DNA of 64,000 nt from Amblyomma americanum (Eukaryota > Arthropoda > Arachnida > Ixodida > Ixodidae), in the NCBI RefSeq assembly GCF_052857255.1, contig NC_135497.1, positions 547,875,531-547,939,530 on the forward strand, given 5' to 3'. The notes below the pieces were generated by a model. That model ran no database searches. It saw nothing but the letters and a program-made list of their open reading frames with translations, and was not told the DNA's origin. Position 1 is the first letter of the stretch. Every line of letters starts with the position of its first letter. The position numbers and the translations under genes were made by a program. This document shows, piece after piece, positions 1 to 11,365 of this stretch.

Positions 1-291
1 GGGGCTTCATACGTTGGCCAAACTGGCCGCTGTATTAATGACCGGCTACGGGAGCATGCCAAAAACATAGAAAACAAAGACACTAGTGCTAATCTCGTGC
101 GTCACATTGCTTCGTGCACGTGTAGGGCAAGGTTGGAGATAACCACGGTTCTAGGCAAGAGCGGCAATGATAAGGCTAGGCTCGTTCTAGAGGCTTATTA
201 TATCCGAAAGCTGTCCGAGCGTTGTGTCAGTGACACGTCTCTACACGTTTATTCATCGGAATGCGCCTTTTTAGATTCTTTTTTTGATTAA
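1..291 (+). mobile_element. Penelope-like element: C-terminal GIY-YIG endonuclease region, 5' cut by window edge
   Basis: The frame is open from base 1 to the TAA at 289-291. Its first residues read A-S-Y-V-G-Q-T-G-R-C-I-N-D-R-L-R-E-H, the S-Y-V-G-Q-T variant of the GIY-YIG nuclease core followed by the conserved R..EH helix. Further on come a His-Ile-x-x-Cys segment and the run R-C-V-S-D-T-S, which is typical of the C-terminus of Penelope-like retroelement proteins, where this nuclease follows the reverse transcriptase. In such elements it nicks the target DNA for reprimed insertion. The reverse transcriptase would lie upstream of the window. There is no frameshift in the visible part, so this copy is fairly young. 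The call rests on motif recognition; a host SLX1-type GIY-YIG protein is unlikely because the PHD finger is absent and the 3' tail matches other repeats here. Confidence 0.72.
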
Positions 292-475
292 CTTGTGCGC
301 CTGCCTGATGTGCGGTTTCTGTGCCTTTTCCACGCGCATGCTCCACAATCTGTTCCTATATAACCCCTGTACCACAGCATGAATAAACAGTTGGTAGTAG
401 CGCTCGTGAACCTGCTTTTTGTGTCCCTTAATCTGTCCGTCGTCCGGTATTTTGCGCTTCCTAGTTTACAACTTG
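292..475 (+). mobile_element. 3' untranslated tail of the Penelope-like element
   Basis: Directly after the stop codon there is a TATATAA (357-363) and an AATAAA (382-387), then an AGTTG.AGT.GCGCTCGTG-type stretch. The same kind of stretch recurs at 7640-7700, at 44158-44190 and near 47045. The recurrence suggests a Penelope-type terminal repeat (pLTR) shared by several fragments in the window. The outer border is not clear. Confidence 0.5.
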
Positions 476-514
476 CTTCAGTGTGTCTGCATATATTTCC
501 TCAAATGTGCTTCT

Positions 515-1740
515 TAGAGTTCAATTTATTTTTTCTTTGAAATGAAAGTTGATGAGGCAAAAGGCATGAAGCCTGACAAGGCCTCGTCTCCCATCTCAGG
601 TTGACAGCTGGCAAGACTTTGAAATACAGTCACAGGGAATCCTCCTGCTAACAGTACAACATAAGGCACACATGAACACACAGCACAGGCGCATGCGGTT
701 AACAAATGCATGGTAGAATGCACGACAGCTTATTGGTGAGAAAATGGATCAGCATCTATCTGGATTTGAAACTGATAACATCATGACATAAACCTGGAAA
801 AAAACTTGTGAAGACTGATTGCAAGCATGTATGAGTGTGCTTATACAATCAACAACTAAAAATCCGGACCCCTGATTTTTCTGACTTCTTGCAGCACCGC
901 GACATGGCTCATAGAGCCAGCATATAAGAGCACATGAAATTTCGGACACATCGCAACTGACTGCTCGATTTTTCGGACCTCATTCGCACTTGCCGCTAAT
1001 ACCCAAGCCACCATATAATGCGTACAGTGGAAACTTCTTAATTCGAACTGCACGGGAGAACGAAAAATTGATCAAACAAAACGAAATTCAAGCTAAAAGG
1101 GAGTCTCTTAAATGGTGAGGCTGATATTAGAGTTCAATTTATTTTTTCTTTGAAATGAAAGTTGATGAGGCAAAAGGCATGAAGCCTGACAAGGCCTCGT
1201 CTCCCATCTCAGGTTGACAGCTGGCAAGACTTTGAAATACAGTCACAGGGAATCCTCCTGCTAACAGTACAACATAAGGCACACATGAACACACAGCACA
1301 GGCGCATGCGGTTAACAAATGCATGGTAGAATGCACGACAGCTTATTGGTGAGAAAATGGATCAGCGTCTATCTGGATTTGAAACTGATGACATCATGAC
1401 ATAAACCTGGAAAAAAACTTGTGAAGACTGATTGCAAGCATGTATGAGTGTGCTTATACAATCAACAACTAAAAATCCGGACCCCTGATTTTTCTGACTT
1501 CTTGCAGCACCGCGACATGGCTCATAGAGCCAGCATATAAGAGCACATGAAATTTCGGACACATCGCAACTGACTGCTCGATTTTTCGGACCTCATTCGC
1601 ACTTGCCGCTAATACCCAAGCCACCATATAATGCGTACAGTGGAAACTTCCTAATTCGAACTGCACGGGAGAACGAAAAATTGATCAAACAAAACGAAAT
1701 TCAAGCTAAAAGGGAGTCTCTTAAATGGTGAGGCTGATAT
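515..1740. repeat. Tandem duplication, two 613-bp copies
   Basis: Copy one spans 515-1127 and copy two 1128-1740, with a constant offset of 613 bases throughout. Reading the two side by side I see three substitutions (near 754/1367, 776/1389 and 1039/1652), so the duplication is recent. Each copy carries the segment TACAGTGGAAACTTC..AATTCG (1023 and 1636), which looks like a pogo/Tigger terminal repeat, plus about 85 bases inside it. The duplication therefore spans the outer flank and one end of the neighbouring transposon. No coding function is seen in it; the short mirrored frames in both copies are not convincing genes. Confidence 0.93.
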
Positions 1741-2335
1741 TCTCCGTGCGTTAGCACATTGCGCCCGTGTAGTTTTGAATTTGTGCCATTCTTGGATGTT
1801 GTACACCTCACAAACTGGAACAGTAGCCACAGTTCGCGCAACTCATCTATGCCGAGTCTTTCGTCCCGAATGCTGGAAGAGGTACAATCGAACCCAGATA
1901 TATCAAATTCTAAGGGGATCGGAAAATAATTTGATATAGTGAAAATTTTATATACAGATAGAGGCTGAAACCGCACTCACGATCATGAGAAATTGTGCTT
2001 ACCAATCGCAAGACTCGTGAACTGCAAAGTCCGGGCATGCAACTAGAAAGCACTTTATTTCACGGAAAAAAAATCACTAATTTTTGACTGCTTTTTGCTG
2101 TGAGTAATGAAGTTGAAAACGCTAGTCTCGATCTTCTCGAGACTGTTCAGGTGTGACAGCCCGGACCTTCCATTTCACCGCAACAACGCCAAATGAGGCT
2201 GAACGCTGACGTCAGTTCAGCGACTGTTCCTCCAAGCAGAATTCATCATAGTCACCCAACGCTTCCGGACATTCATCTCCAGCCACTTCAAGGCATGCCT
2301 TGCCAAAACAGCTGGCTACCGTGGCCTGTTTTGCG

Positions 2336-3040
2336 TCATTCCAAGCGCCCGGTAATCATCTGGATGGCGCGGAGCAGGTCAATCTTGAGATCAGTTTCCA
2401 TGCGAAGTTTATGAGGAGCCGCTGAACAAGTTGCCTTCTGTAGCCTATCTTGAAAGCCCTGGTCCATGGGCGGCAGTCTCGCAATAGTGTTCGGTGGGAG
2501 AAACTCGAGTTCAATGTTCTGCAGCTTGCAAGACATTTGATGGGCCAAGCAGTTGTCTAACAGAAGGCGTACTTGGCGTCCCGACCTGCCCAACTCGGCG
2601 TCCCAAGCCTGACGCCATTCAACAAAAAGTTGGCGTGTCATCCAGGCCTTTCTATTACAGCCGTAGTGGATGGGAAGCTGCTTGCAGTTCTTGAAACAGC
2701 ATGGTGATATGCTCTTTCTAATAACAAATGGGCGCAGCTTGCACAAGCCGCCTATGTTTGCCGCTAGCAGAACCATCACACGCTTGCTTATTTTCCCGCC
2801 GTGACATGAGCTTCCACGGAAATCAAATGTCTTACTCAGCGATATTTCTTTTTCATTTCGTTTATTTTTCCCTTAAAGGCCCGGAGGTATTACATAAGGG
2901 GGGAGCAAAATCAAGGTCAAAACAGAGAAAGAATAAATTGATAAAAGAGAACCACAACAAAAAAAAAACAGTATGTAACAGGTAGATGATCTTGTGACGC
3001 GTACACAGTGCAAAGTAGAATGCACGGGATCGAAACAGGA

Positions 3041-3071
<31 letters not shown>

Positions 3072-3711
3072 TTGGCTATTTTACGATCTTCACCAAAATG
3101 GTGTATTTTTTTAACTGTTATAACTAACCCTATTTTGCCCTCCTGCAACAATCCCAAATGGGATTAGCAGTACGCATAAATAAATAAATATTCAACACTC
3201 AGTACTTACCAGAAGAGACCAGTCTCATCTGTATTGAAGACTTCGGCAGGCGAAGACTTTGTAGTGATCCTTGGCAACTCCTCTGAAAGCCACTGCTGCT
3301 TCTCCTGGCTGCTGAAATGGCTTTTCCCGCAATGCCATGATGGTTTTTAAACTATTGCAGCCACCGCAAAAGTTCTCTTTGCCAAGAGCCGTGGCAAACC
3401 ATTTGGCCTTCTTCATTAGCATGGGGCCATCCACAGGGATGTTTTTAGCTTGGACTTTGAGGAACCACGCATACAGTGCCTTCTGAACTTTGTTGAAAGC
3501 AGCAGGGCGCACACGACATGCTCCCAAGCGACTCTGCTCACCTGCTTTGGGCGTGATGTCCTGCTTGTTTTTAACGACGTACTTAGAATGCTCCATGGAA
3601 TGCCGAATGCGTGCCCTAGAGGTCTTCTTTTCGCGATTCTCGACAGGCCGGATCACCTCACGGTTTGTTGCAAAGTCCAGATTCTCTCTTTTTTACGTCC
3701 ATAGATGCCAT
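2336..3711 (-). pseudogene. Tigger/CENP-B-like transposase, frameshifted and interrupted
   Basis: The gene reads from an ATG at 3711-3709 downward. Residues just after it match the psq helix-turn-helix of Tigger proteins (D-F-A-T-N-R-E-V-I), and further on N-I-P-V-D-G-P-M-L-M-K-K-A-K marks the CENPB-type second HTH. A frameshift lies near 3375 and an in-frame TAG just after it. The first catalytic Asp is still visible as V-F-N-T-D-E-T-G-L-F-W (about 3245-3213). After an inserted block (2841-3212) the frame resumes with C-H-G-G-K, then V-L-L-A-A-N-I-G-G, the second catalytic Asp in L-L-L-D-N-C-L-A-H, and F-L-P-P-N-T..L-P-P-M-D-Q-G, which carries the third acidic residue. The order and spacing fit DDE_1 superfamily transposases. 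The lesions make an active enzyme impossible. Confidence 0.85.
2841..3212. mobile_element. Insert inside the transposase: two opposed non-LTR retrotransposon tails
   Basis: The low end, read on the minus strand, is CCTTATGTAATACCTCCGGG..CCTTTAAGGG followed by an A-rich tail. It resembles the 3' end of the CR1/L2-type element at 53781-54000. The high end, read on the plus strand, ends in CATAAATAAATAAAT at 3175-3190, another non-LTR-type tail. An (AT)n run of about 30 bases lies at 3041-3069. The sequence ACTCAG occurs on both sides of the block (2834 and about 3199) and may be a remnant target duplication. Confidence 0.5.
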
Positions 3712-4249
3712 AGCTCACGGGATGACAGAAGTCACGCACGCTACAATCGGCGTGTTGAAGCAAAGACACACACAAGAAAACTGCGACAGGCGCTGCTCTG
3801 GCCGATGGAGTGGAGTGGCGTCAGTCGAGGAGTCTGCAAAGGAATGACAAAGGCTCAAAGGGAAAGGAAGGAAACTGAGAGGAAATGTGCTGTTGGTGCT
3901 AGTTGTGCCAGTCATGGGGCACCGCGGGCGCAATCGCTACCTCGCTCTTTCGAGTTCTCTCGTCTCCCTCACTGGCGAGGAGGCATGGCTTGCAAACGTC
4001 GCCGCTTGCCTCCATGCCGCGCGCTGTGCGACCGTAGATGCGAGTGTCTTTGGTTAAAGCGCACCTTACAGGGGCCTGGCGTGGCATTCGAAATCTCAAC
4101 CGGCCAGCGAAACTGGAGTTCGATATACTACGCAATTGTTGTCTTATACATTTACACACGATTTTCAAGGGGATAATCTTTGTGTTCGCTATAACCAATA
4201 ATTGAAATATGCGGTTCTGATATATCCGTGTTCAACTGTAACAGTGAAG

Positions 4250-4615
4250 CACATGGGAGGCACACGGCTTCATGGAGACAGCAAGCGTGAAATATACTTT
4301 CAAACTTTCAAAACGAGTTGAGCGTGCCCACAGCAAAATGCACTGCAACCCTTACTTTTATATCATAAGCACCATCAACAACTGGCATTTTGTTGGCAAG
4401 CAAGATGCCTCTCATTATGCACAAGCCACTGAAGACTGCATATTGCCACAAATCTTTGTACTGTTTGTTTGTTCATTCTTCAAAGGTGCCGATATGTGGC
4501 TTTATCGCTGTTTGTGATGCAACCAGATTTATCTCGATTGATTGCATCCAGGTGGAGTCGATTCTAGGTTGTTTCAAACTGTTGTAACTTTGCACGCTCT
4601 ATCTCGAAAGTTCAC
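4250..4615. other. Unassigned spacer
   Basis: AT-rich single-copy-looking sequence. The short open frames are not conserved with anything I recognise. Nothing further is seen. Confidence 0.5.
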
Positions 4616-4689
4616 TATCAGCTTTAAATTTAGCACGGCCGAGAGCGGCAGGCATTCTGTTCAATGACTGCCTAGCACGCTTGTTGCTA

Positions 4690-4797
4690 CTCCGCCACTG
4701 AGTCATTCAGTTCCTTGCATAAATAAAGAGTGCTGTATGGAAGCCATTCTCACTGTCTTCCTGCTCTCCTGGCTACAGTCACCACTACGTGACATCT
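4690..4797 (+). mobile_element. Probable 3' part of a gypsy-type LTR
   Basis: The segment has the layout of the tail of the two complete LTRs in this window: an AATAAA (about 4722), then a pyrimidine-rich stretch, and an end in ACGTGACA followed by TCTAGT. The complete elements end in ACGTTACA followed by TCTGGT or TTATTGGT, so the last bases would be the LTR terminus and the start of a primer-binding site. The 5' part of the LTR is not resolved. It probably belongs with the pol remnant at 5700-6790. Confidence 0.35.
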
Positions 4798-4812
4798 AGT
4801 AAAGGTATGATA

Positions 4813-4858
4813 GTGGAGGTGGAGGTCATAGCAATCCTGCTATGACCTCCACCTCCAC
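4813..4858. repeat. Perfect 21-bp inverted repeat with 4-nt loop
   Basis: Arms 4813-4833 and 4838-4858 are exact reverse complements, rich in GGAGGT/ACCTCC, with an ATCC loop. It could form a stable hairpin in DNA or RNA. It lies just behind the putative LTR end, where a gypsy leader would be. A poly-C run (4970-4987) follows in the same spacer. Confidence 0.9.
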
Positions 4859-5699
4859 CATCTCCTCAGAAGGCTAGGGCCATTGCCTTTGTGCATGCAA
4901 CCCAAAGAGCTTCTCTCGACCCTTCACCATCCCTTCTGGAAACTACCGGCTGCAGTGGGGCACAACGACCCCCCCCCCCCCCCCCCCACCCCACAAGGAG
5001 AGATCGACCTTTCCAACTTACCGCAATGTCTAAAGCATGGGAACTGCGCGGGGGGTCATAACTGAAGGTGTTCTAGGAAGGTGCCGGATTGACCCGTGCA
5101 GAAAGGGACTCCGGGATCCGTCTAGTTGGTTTTTTTTTACCTTGAGAGAGAGTTTCTTGTGCACTATCAAAGTTGTAAGGCGAGACGCACGATTCGGAGA
5201 GCCAATCGCTTTTGTGGAGATTGCTCTGTGCATCGCATATTGTAACTAATTTGATGACTTTTTTTGGATTTTATGTTTCTGGGAAGAGTTATTAATACAG
5301 TCAAAGTTGAAGGGGGCAGCACGCAGCATGGAACCAATCGTGTTGAGGCTTGCTCCTGTTGGATGCTTCCTGAATGTGAGATGGGCTCCCAAGCATTCAA
5401 AACCGAGCCCGGGAGCCCAATCCATGGTTCTGGACTAGGTTTAGATGCTCTGCATCTTTGGCTATGCCGAGGAGGAAAGATTTCCCTGTTAGCCAGTTCC
5501 ATCTTATTTGTCACTCTCTTTAATATGCTGTACATTTTGTAATCTTGTGTATATAAACTTCAGTTCATTTTCTTGTCACTTTCTGCCGTTGCAAGTTGTT
5601 ATTACATCATCACTGAAGGGGCGCCTCAGGCGCAAGGAGCCTTCAAGGCAACAAACCGTCTCTGACGGCGCACCCCTGGGGCAAGGAAGAGAACCATCA

Positions 5700-6790
5700 T
5701 AACTTTACTGTGGCTATCGGCGGTCGTACAGTTACCACTCTATTCGATACAGCAGCTGACTATTCTGTGATGAATGGAACATTCGCTGCACAGCTGAGGA
5801 AAGTCACGACCACTTGGGATGGCCCACAAATCACAGGAGGTCACCTTATTACACCAGTGGGACAATGCATTACGCGAGTGACTTTGATGGGACATATCTA
5901 TCCTGCGACCTTTGTAGTGTTACAGCAATGTTTCGGTGGCGTCATATTGGGTGTGGATTTTCAAAGTGAACATCGGGTGATAAACCACCTTCAATCCAAG
6001 CTCATCATGCTTTTGACAGACGAAGCCGTTCCTTCTATTTTGACCATGGAGCAGCATGTTGCCCTGAGTGTCCTGGATGAAAAGTGAGTGTCCCACCCCG
6101 ATCAAGCGTCATGGTCCCTGTAGGTGCCACGGATGCCAAGAACATGGAAGCTCTCATCGAGGAGAGCACGGAGTTGCTTCTAGAGCTAGGAATCAACATC
6201 ACAAGAGGCATTGTACATTACTGCAGTGGTCAAGCTGAAGTGCTGCTGATGAACTTCAGTGAAGAATACTGGCACATTAACAGAGAAACAACGATTGCTT
6301 TCTTCAACGAACTATCTGACGTTCGTGACACCTTTATCCTCTCCGATCGAGTCCCGGAATATTCCGCCAAGAAAGATCACAAGCACTTCTTTGACATAAA
6401 CCCAGAATTGCCCTGGAACAGACAAGTCCAGATCGGCAATCTGCTTCAAAGCTACAGCGAGTGCTTCTCTTTATCGCCGCAGGTCCGACAAACGCCGATT
6501 GCCAAGCATCGCTTTGTAACCGAGTAGCACGCTCGACCTCGACACCAAAGCCCCTACCATGTGTCGCGCTGAGAAGAACAAGCCATCCGGGAACAAATGG
6601 AAGAAATGGTTCACGACAACGCCATCCAGCCATCGAAGAGTCCCTGGACGGCACCGGTTGTTCTAGTGAGGAAGAAAGACGGCGCACTTTGATTCTGCAT
6701 CGATTACCGCCACTTGAAGAACATAACGAAGAAGGACATCTACCCCTCCCCCGCATCGACGACATGCTGTAAAGTGGCGAATCCAACCTA
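5700..6790 (+). pseudogene. Ty3/gypsy pol remnant: protease and start of reverse transcriptase
   Basis: The frame from about 5710 encodes a retropepsin-like domain with L-F-D-T-A-A-D-Y-S-V-M, in which the usual Asp-Thr-Gly is changed to Asp-Thr-Ala, followed by G-G-H-L-I-T-P and V-I-L-G-V-D-F. The same landmarks occur in the element at 37211-43048, so the two belong to related families. The frame breaks near 6084 and again near 6527. Pieces of the linker and the first reverse-transcriptase block (I-Q-P-S-K-S-P-W, then R-I-D-D-M-L at 6760-6775) follow before a stop. No polymerase core, RNase H, integrase or downstream LTR remains. It is a dead fragment. Confidence 0.8.
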
Positions 6791-7575
6791 ACTAAAGCCT
6801 TCCTACGCCCTTCGTGTGGTGTGCTACGCTGCCGAAGGTTTTGCGAATACCAACTGTACCTTAATTTTAATGAGCTATTACGCTATGTATAGTGCTCTGA
6901 CAACAGAATTACACATCTCATGACAGGCAGTGGCTAGTTCCACAGCACCATCCGCTGCACCTTCGATGCGCAGCAGGTTAGGCCTATTAACATCTGTTGA
7001 GCGATGCCCTGACAGCACGCCGGCGAGTGGCTGGTCTGTGCAAGAATCGCGTCACTAGTGCAGGTGCAATGTATTCTTGCTCCTAGGTTAAAGATAAGCT
7101 TGTCTATTGCCATTTTTGGTATATTGAAATATTGACATTTTCAACTATTTCGTGCTCCTCTTCGAGTTCAGTATATCCAGGTTCAAGTATAGAAACCACT
7201 TCTACTGTGGTTACAGCTCAAGTTCAAGCAATTGTGCCATGAGATTGGCCACCGGCGCAATAAGTTGTACGGATGGTGGCAGTCTCACTTTCATTGGTCG
7301 TGTAATTTTTTTTTTAGAGAGGGGATCCAGCTCAAGTCCTCTGGTTCATGAGCCCACTCCTTTTCCCCTCAGTGACTCTTTCTCTTCCTCAGTAGATTCT
7401 TTTTTCGGGAGCCCAAGCTCCTCTGGCCGCAACTAGAGCTCTGGGAGGTTCATCTCTCCAGTTTTAACACAAGCACGAGAGCATTGATGCTAACATTGAA
7501 GGATACTCACTAAGGAGGATCCTGGCAGGCTCACCACAAATTATTGTCACTTCATGTTTGTCACACAAGGCAAAC
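6791..7575. other. Unassigned spacer
   Basis: No gene recognised. Bases 7090-7215 carry AT-rich sequence with GAGTTCAGTATATCCAGGTTC-like wording that resembles the non-coding ends of pogo-type elements, but no inverted partner was found. Confidence 0.4.
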
Positions 7576-7579
7576 CAAA

Positions 7580-7740
7580 CCAATATGTGCACATGTGCAC
7601 TTGGTTGTCGAAACATTTTTTTGTACATGTATGTGTTACTCCAATAAATCAAGCAGTTGATAGTCAGCGCTTTCTCATCTACTCGCTTGTCCTTTGTTCG
7701 TTGCACTACGTTTGAGAATCTTGCAGACACCATTTACTCA
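7580..7740 (+). mobile_element. Penelope-like 3' tail fragment
   Basis: The stretch has an AATAAA (7643-7648) followed by CAGTTGATAGTCAGCGCT (about 7653-7670) and TCGCTTGTCCTTTGTTCGTTGCAC. This is the same layout as the tails at 382-460 and 44150-44215. No coding part remains. Confidence 0.45.
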
Positions 7741-9424
7741 CATATTAAAAACGTGACTGACAAGCGGTTACAGCAAGAGTCAGTTTAAACAGTTTACGTG
7801 CAAAGATCACAGCACAGGGATGTTTCGTTTAAGCAGTGCAAATCCGCAGGCGAAGAATAGAAACCAAAGGGTGAGGCTGTTTTTGTCGAGTTTTGCTCTC
7901 GGTGGTCTCATCGGAGCCCCTGAACAAAGCCAGGATGTACCTACCCAAAGGGGAAACGTTGATACGTCTTCCCTGTACCAGTGACTGGGCTCAAGTCCCT
8001 CTTGGTTCTTCTCACAGTGGCTGTTACTAAGTCTCATTGTGTTAGTCAGCAGCATGGTTACTTCAGTGAAGGATTGCTGATTGCTTGCATGCATGTTGAA
8101 GTAGAGTGTGCATCATAACACTCACAGCAGCTGGCAGTAGCTATTCAGATATGTAGGGGATGCAGGTTTTGTCTGGCAGACCTGTCCGTTTAATCTACTC
8201 TGGTGTCACCGTAATTTCGTTTAGGTCATAGGAATTGAGGGATTGGCTCACCCTCATTCCTTCCATATGAAGCCCAAAAATATCACTGAATTTTCAGAAA
8301 TGTCAAGGGCTCTTTTGTGCAGAGAACATCAAAATTTCCTGTTTATTTTTTGTGTTCACTTCTCCTGTGGGCAAAAAAATAGTGCAGGCAATCACACATC
8401 TGATGTGACAATTCTGCGAAAGCAGTTGGATTTAACCTCTGTGATTATTACTTTGATATTGATACTGTACTGAATGCTTTGACTCAAAGCCGGGGCTTCA
8501 CACACATGGCAGAATTTTTGTGGAGGGTGGAGGTGGGTCGAGAGTGGTGGTGGGTATGTGGGCAGCTGGATGGGTGGGGTGAGGAGGTGGCTGAAGAACA
8601 GCTGGCTTTCCCACTGTGTCTCTAAATGTGATTTTGCATCGCTTTTTTGCTTCGCCTAGCCAAAAGTGCACTGCACTTGCCACTAAAACGTCGCTGCGTT
8701 GCTAGGTGGGCTTCAAGTGGGTGGCGCCTTGTGGAGGGTGGCGGTGGGTGAGTGGGCAGCCCCTGTTTGAGGAGTGTGGTGGGTAGGTGTCTGGTTGGCA
8801 GTGCTTCTGGAGGTTGAAGTCACTTTGCTTGGGCTGGAGGCTCCACTTCAACAGATGTCAGATTTATGAGGGAGGGGTTGCACTAAAACTGCTTTCGCAA
8901 CAGAACTGGTGTGCTGAGTTGTCACCTGTTATCTACCAGCAGCCTCCAAAGTGGCTTCCACAATCTATCATGTTGGGTGGTGCTCTCTGTCTCTCCTGGC
9001 TTTCACATTTTCTGCATTAATAACGTTGGTATCAGCCTGCCTGATGGCAACCTTTTACCGTGATTATCTTTGATATGAAAAAAGAAAAGAATGACCCTGA
9101 ATGCTTGTGATGTATGGGCCACAGAATGATCTGGAAACATCTGCTTCCTTGTCAGTTGGGAAAGAAGTGGTATTTATTGCCAAAGTCTAGGCTCGAATAT
9201 TATAACTGTTGGTGTGCGAATGTTGAATACGAATTGGAAGGGAAAGTGCCTTTGAATATCTGATCAGTGCAAAAAAAAAAAAAAAACAGAAAAAAATAAG
9301 TAGGAAAACAGTGTTGTCCTTATTTGTTTCAAAGTAGTGTATGGTCTTTACAACTGAACTAAACAGCCTTAAACTAACCCAGCACCGTACAAAAAAATGC
9401 ATGGTGTGCACAGAAGTGGGTACT
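7741..9424. other. Non-coding; contains two G-rich blocks
   Basis: No gene is recognised. Two GGAGGGTGG.GGTGGGT-type blocks occur at 8518-8585 and 8728-8795, about 210 bases apart. They look like diverged copies of one G-rich motif with several GGG runs on the + strand. A poly-A run lies at 9271-9286. Confidence 0.5.
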
Positions 9425-11365
9425 GTTTTATTAGTATAACAATATGCAGCCTATAATAATGTCATGCAAACTGAGTAACAAAATAAAATTCATTGACACA
9501 TGACTGGCAGTCAAAAATAACATGAGTAGTAAAGCCTCATTAATTTGGACTTCAGTGAAGGGACTGAAAGGAATGCCCCAGATTATCCGAAGCTCAAATA
9601 TTTATTCCCCCCACTTTGCAAAAAAAAAAACAACTGAAAATTCTACAAGGTGGTAAAACGTTGTTAGGAGGCTCATTACAAAAACAGCGAAAAGCCCGTG
9701 CCGAGCGCATAGTTTGGCATGCTGGAGGAACAAGTAAGTGAAGGAACGCTCATTGGTGTCTGAACAGCGAGACTGCTTTCTTCTAAAAAGGAAAAAAAAA
9801 GAAGACCACTGATGCACCTGTAGGTGTCACGCCTGCTGTTATGCGCATGTAAGAGGTGCATGGGCTGCAGTACACCATGCAGTAGGCGAGATTTCTACAC
9901 GATCGCTTGTTCTGTCCGTGACGCCTCGACTCGACCCCTCTTCAGGAGCCCTATGTGAAATTTTGCAAGTGGGCTTTCCTGCCTACCATAGTTGACCAAA
10001 ACGGGGCTATGGAGCTCATACGAGAAGAGTTGTGAAGGCGATAGGACGAGTGCCATGGGAGATGGATATGTAACATAGCATATTTACACAATTGTAAGTC
10101 TACTCAAATTATGTCAGTTTCCCATATTGCAAGTCAGGAAAAAAGAGGTACATTCCACTACGAAAATGCATTACTATTAATGTATTATTCACTGGACTAC
10201 TACTCGTCCACACTTGCACCATCGTCCTCACTAGTGCTGCCGTCGTCATCGCTGCTGCAGTCCCGCAGCATGTCGTTCGAACGTCCTTGTCCAGCAAAAT
10301 CCCGCATTTTGCAAACAACCACACCACGGCGTCACATGAAACAGCCCAAAATTTCTCCTTGCTGCTGCCACCACACGTGCATCACCTGTCTCAAAACGTC
10401 GAACTTGCGGGCCGGCGCACAGTGTGTTTCTTTGGTGCCAAGAATGACAGTCGTCTTGAATGTTGCCGTGAACGTGTGCCAAGTCCTTACTGGATCCGGA
10501 GCACTAATGACTATTGATGAAGCATGACAGTAAAAACTCATAAAAACGTGGCCAGCAGTCAAGTCAAATGTGTCAAAGAGAGCCAAAGAGAAACTATGTG
10601 TGAGCGGCGTTGGCTCTTCCATAAGCTAGACACACTCCCCGGAAGCACTGCTGTTCTGAGTGGCGGTGCTGCTGCGATTGCAACAGCGGCTGTTTCATAA
10701 ATTATTGACACTCCCGTGAGCGCCATGTGCACAGTGAAAAGTTTTAAAAAAAATGCAAATTCTTTCGAAGAAGCTCACAGAATGGCCTAATACTACTGAG
10801 TAGAGACAAGGAGCAAACATAATATTGCAACCATGCCGTAGCGTACCTGATATCTCGTTTTGTCTCGCCTTATTGATGGCGCCATGCTTTGGTTTCGATT
10901 GTAAGTCGATCCCCCCAAATTTGGATTTTCAGACTAAAGAAAAAAAATAGGTCGACTTACCATCATGTAAATACAGTGTTATGGTTATGGAAGGATCAAA
11001 CATAGAAACCACACGCTTTTCCGTTAAGATTGATCGAAGCCATCTTGTTCTCATCACTAGTATTAGGGGGAAAGCCCACTTGTGGAATTTCACACTAGGT
11101 GCATGCTTGAAGTTGAAGGTTTGATGGAAACCTGTCTGGTTGGTGATGGACATGAAGATAAAGGCAAAACACCGACTACTGAAGCAAAGTTCTTTACCGT
11201 ACAAGCCCATCAGTGTCCGAATGTGACCAGTTCCCGCGATTAACAATGAAGAAGAAAGTGAAGGTCCCGCCCTTTTACGGTTTTCCTGACACTTTAAACT
11301 CTATCTTCAGATAATTTGCCCAGATATTGTGGCTTTGCCACAGTTGGATTGATGAAAGCCGGCAT
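9425..11365. mobile_element. Interspersed DNA-transposon-like repeat, copy 1
   Basis: Long stretches can be aligned by eye with 25115-26360: CATGACTGGCA, ATTATCCGAAG, CACCATGCA.TAGGC, CAAGTGGGCTTT, TAGTTGACCAAAAC, GGACGAG.GCCATG and, at the far end, CCCAGATATTGTGG..TTTGCCACAGTT. Copy 1 has about 1 kb more in the middle (about 10080-11085). The wording TAAAGCCTCATTAATTTGGAC near 9531-9551 resembles pogo/Tigger-type ends. A minus-strand stretch at 10246-10482 might be a transposase C-terminus ending in an acidic tail, but the frame is broken and I do not rely on it. Confidence 0.65.

Larger units (their letters stand above)
1636..4240 (-). mobile_element. pogo/Tigger-type DNA transposon, degenerate
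   Basis: The left end begins TACAGTGGAA (1636). The right end read on the minus strand begins TACAGTTGAA (4240-4231), so the two ends form short imperfect inverted repeats. Between them lies a minus-strand transposase in pieces with a psq/CENP-B-type DNA-binding domain and a DDE_1 catalytic domain. A foreign insert sits at 2841-3212. The 1741-2335 part between the gene and the left end is AT-rich and non-coding. Tigger elements transpose by cut and paste into TA; the exact flanking TA pair is blurred by the tandem duplication on the left. Confidence 0.72.

Noticed and set aside
3490..4176. 228-codon plus-strand frame
   Set aside because: It is the shadow of the minus-strand Tigger transposase and its 5' region; it has no motifs of its own.
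8518..8795. G-quadruplex promoter
   Set aside because: GGG runs are present but loops are long (up to about 14-16 bases) and no gene follows.
10246..10482. Minus-strand pogo transposase C-terminus
   Set aside because: Only a short faint resemblance spread over two frames; kept as a remark within the repeat at 9425-11365.
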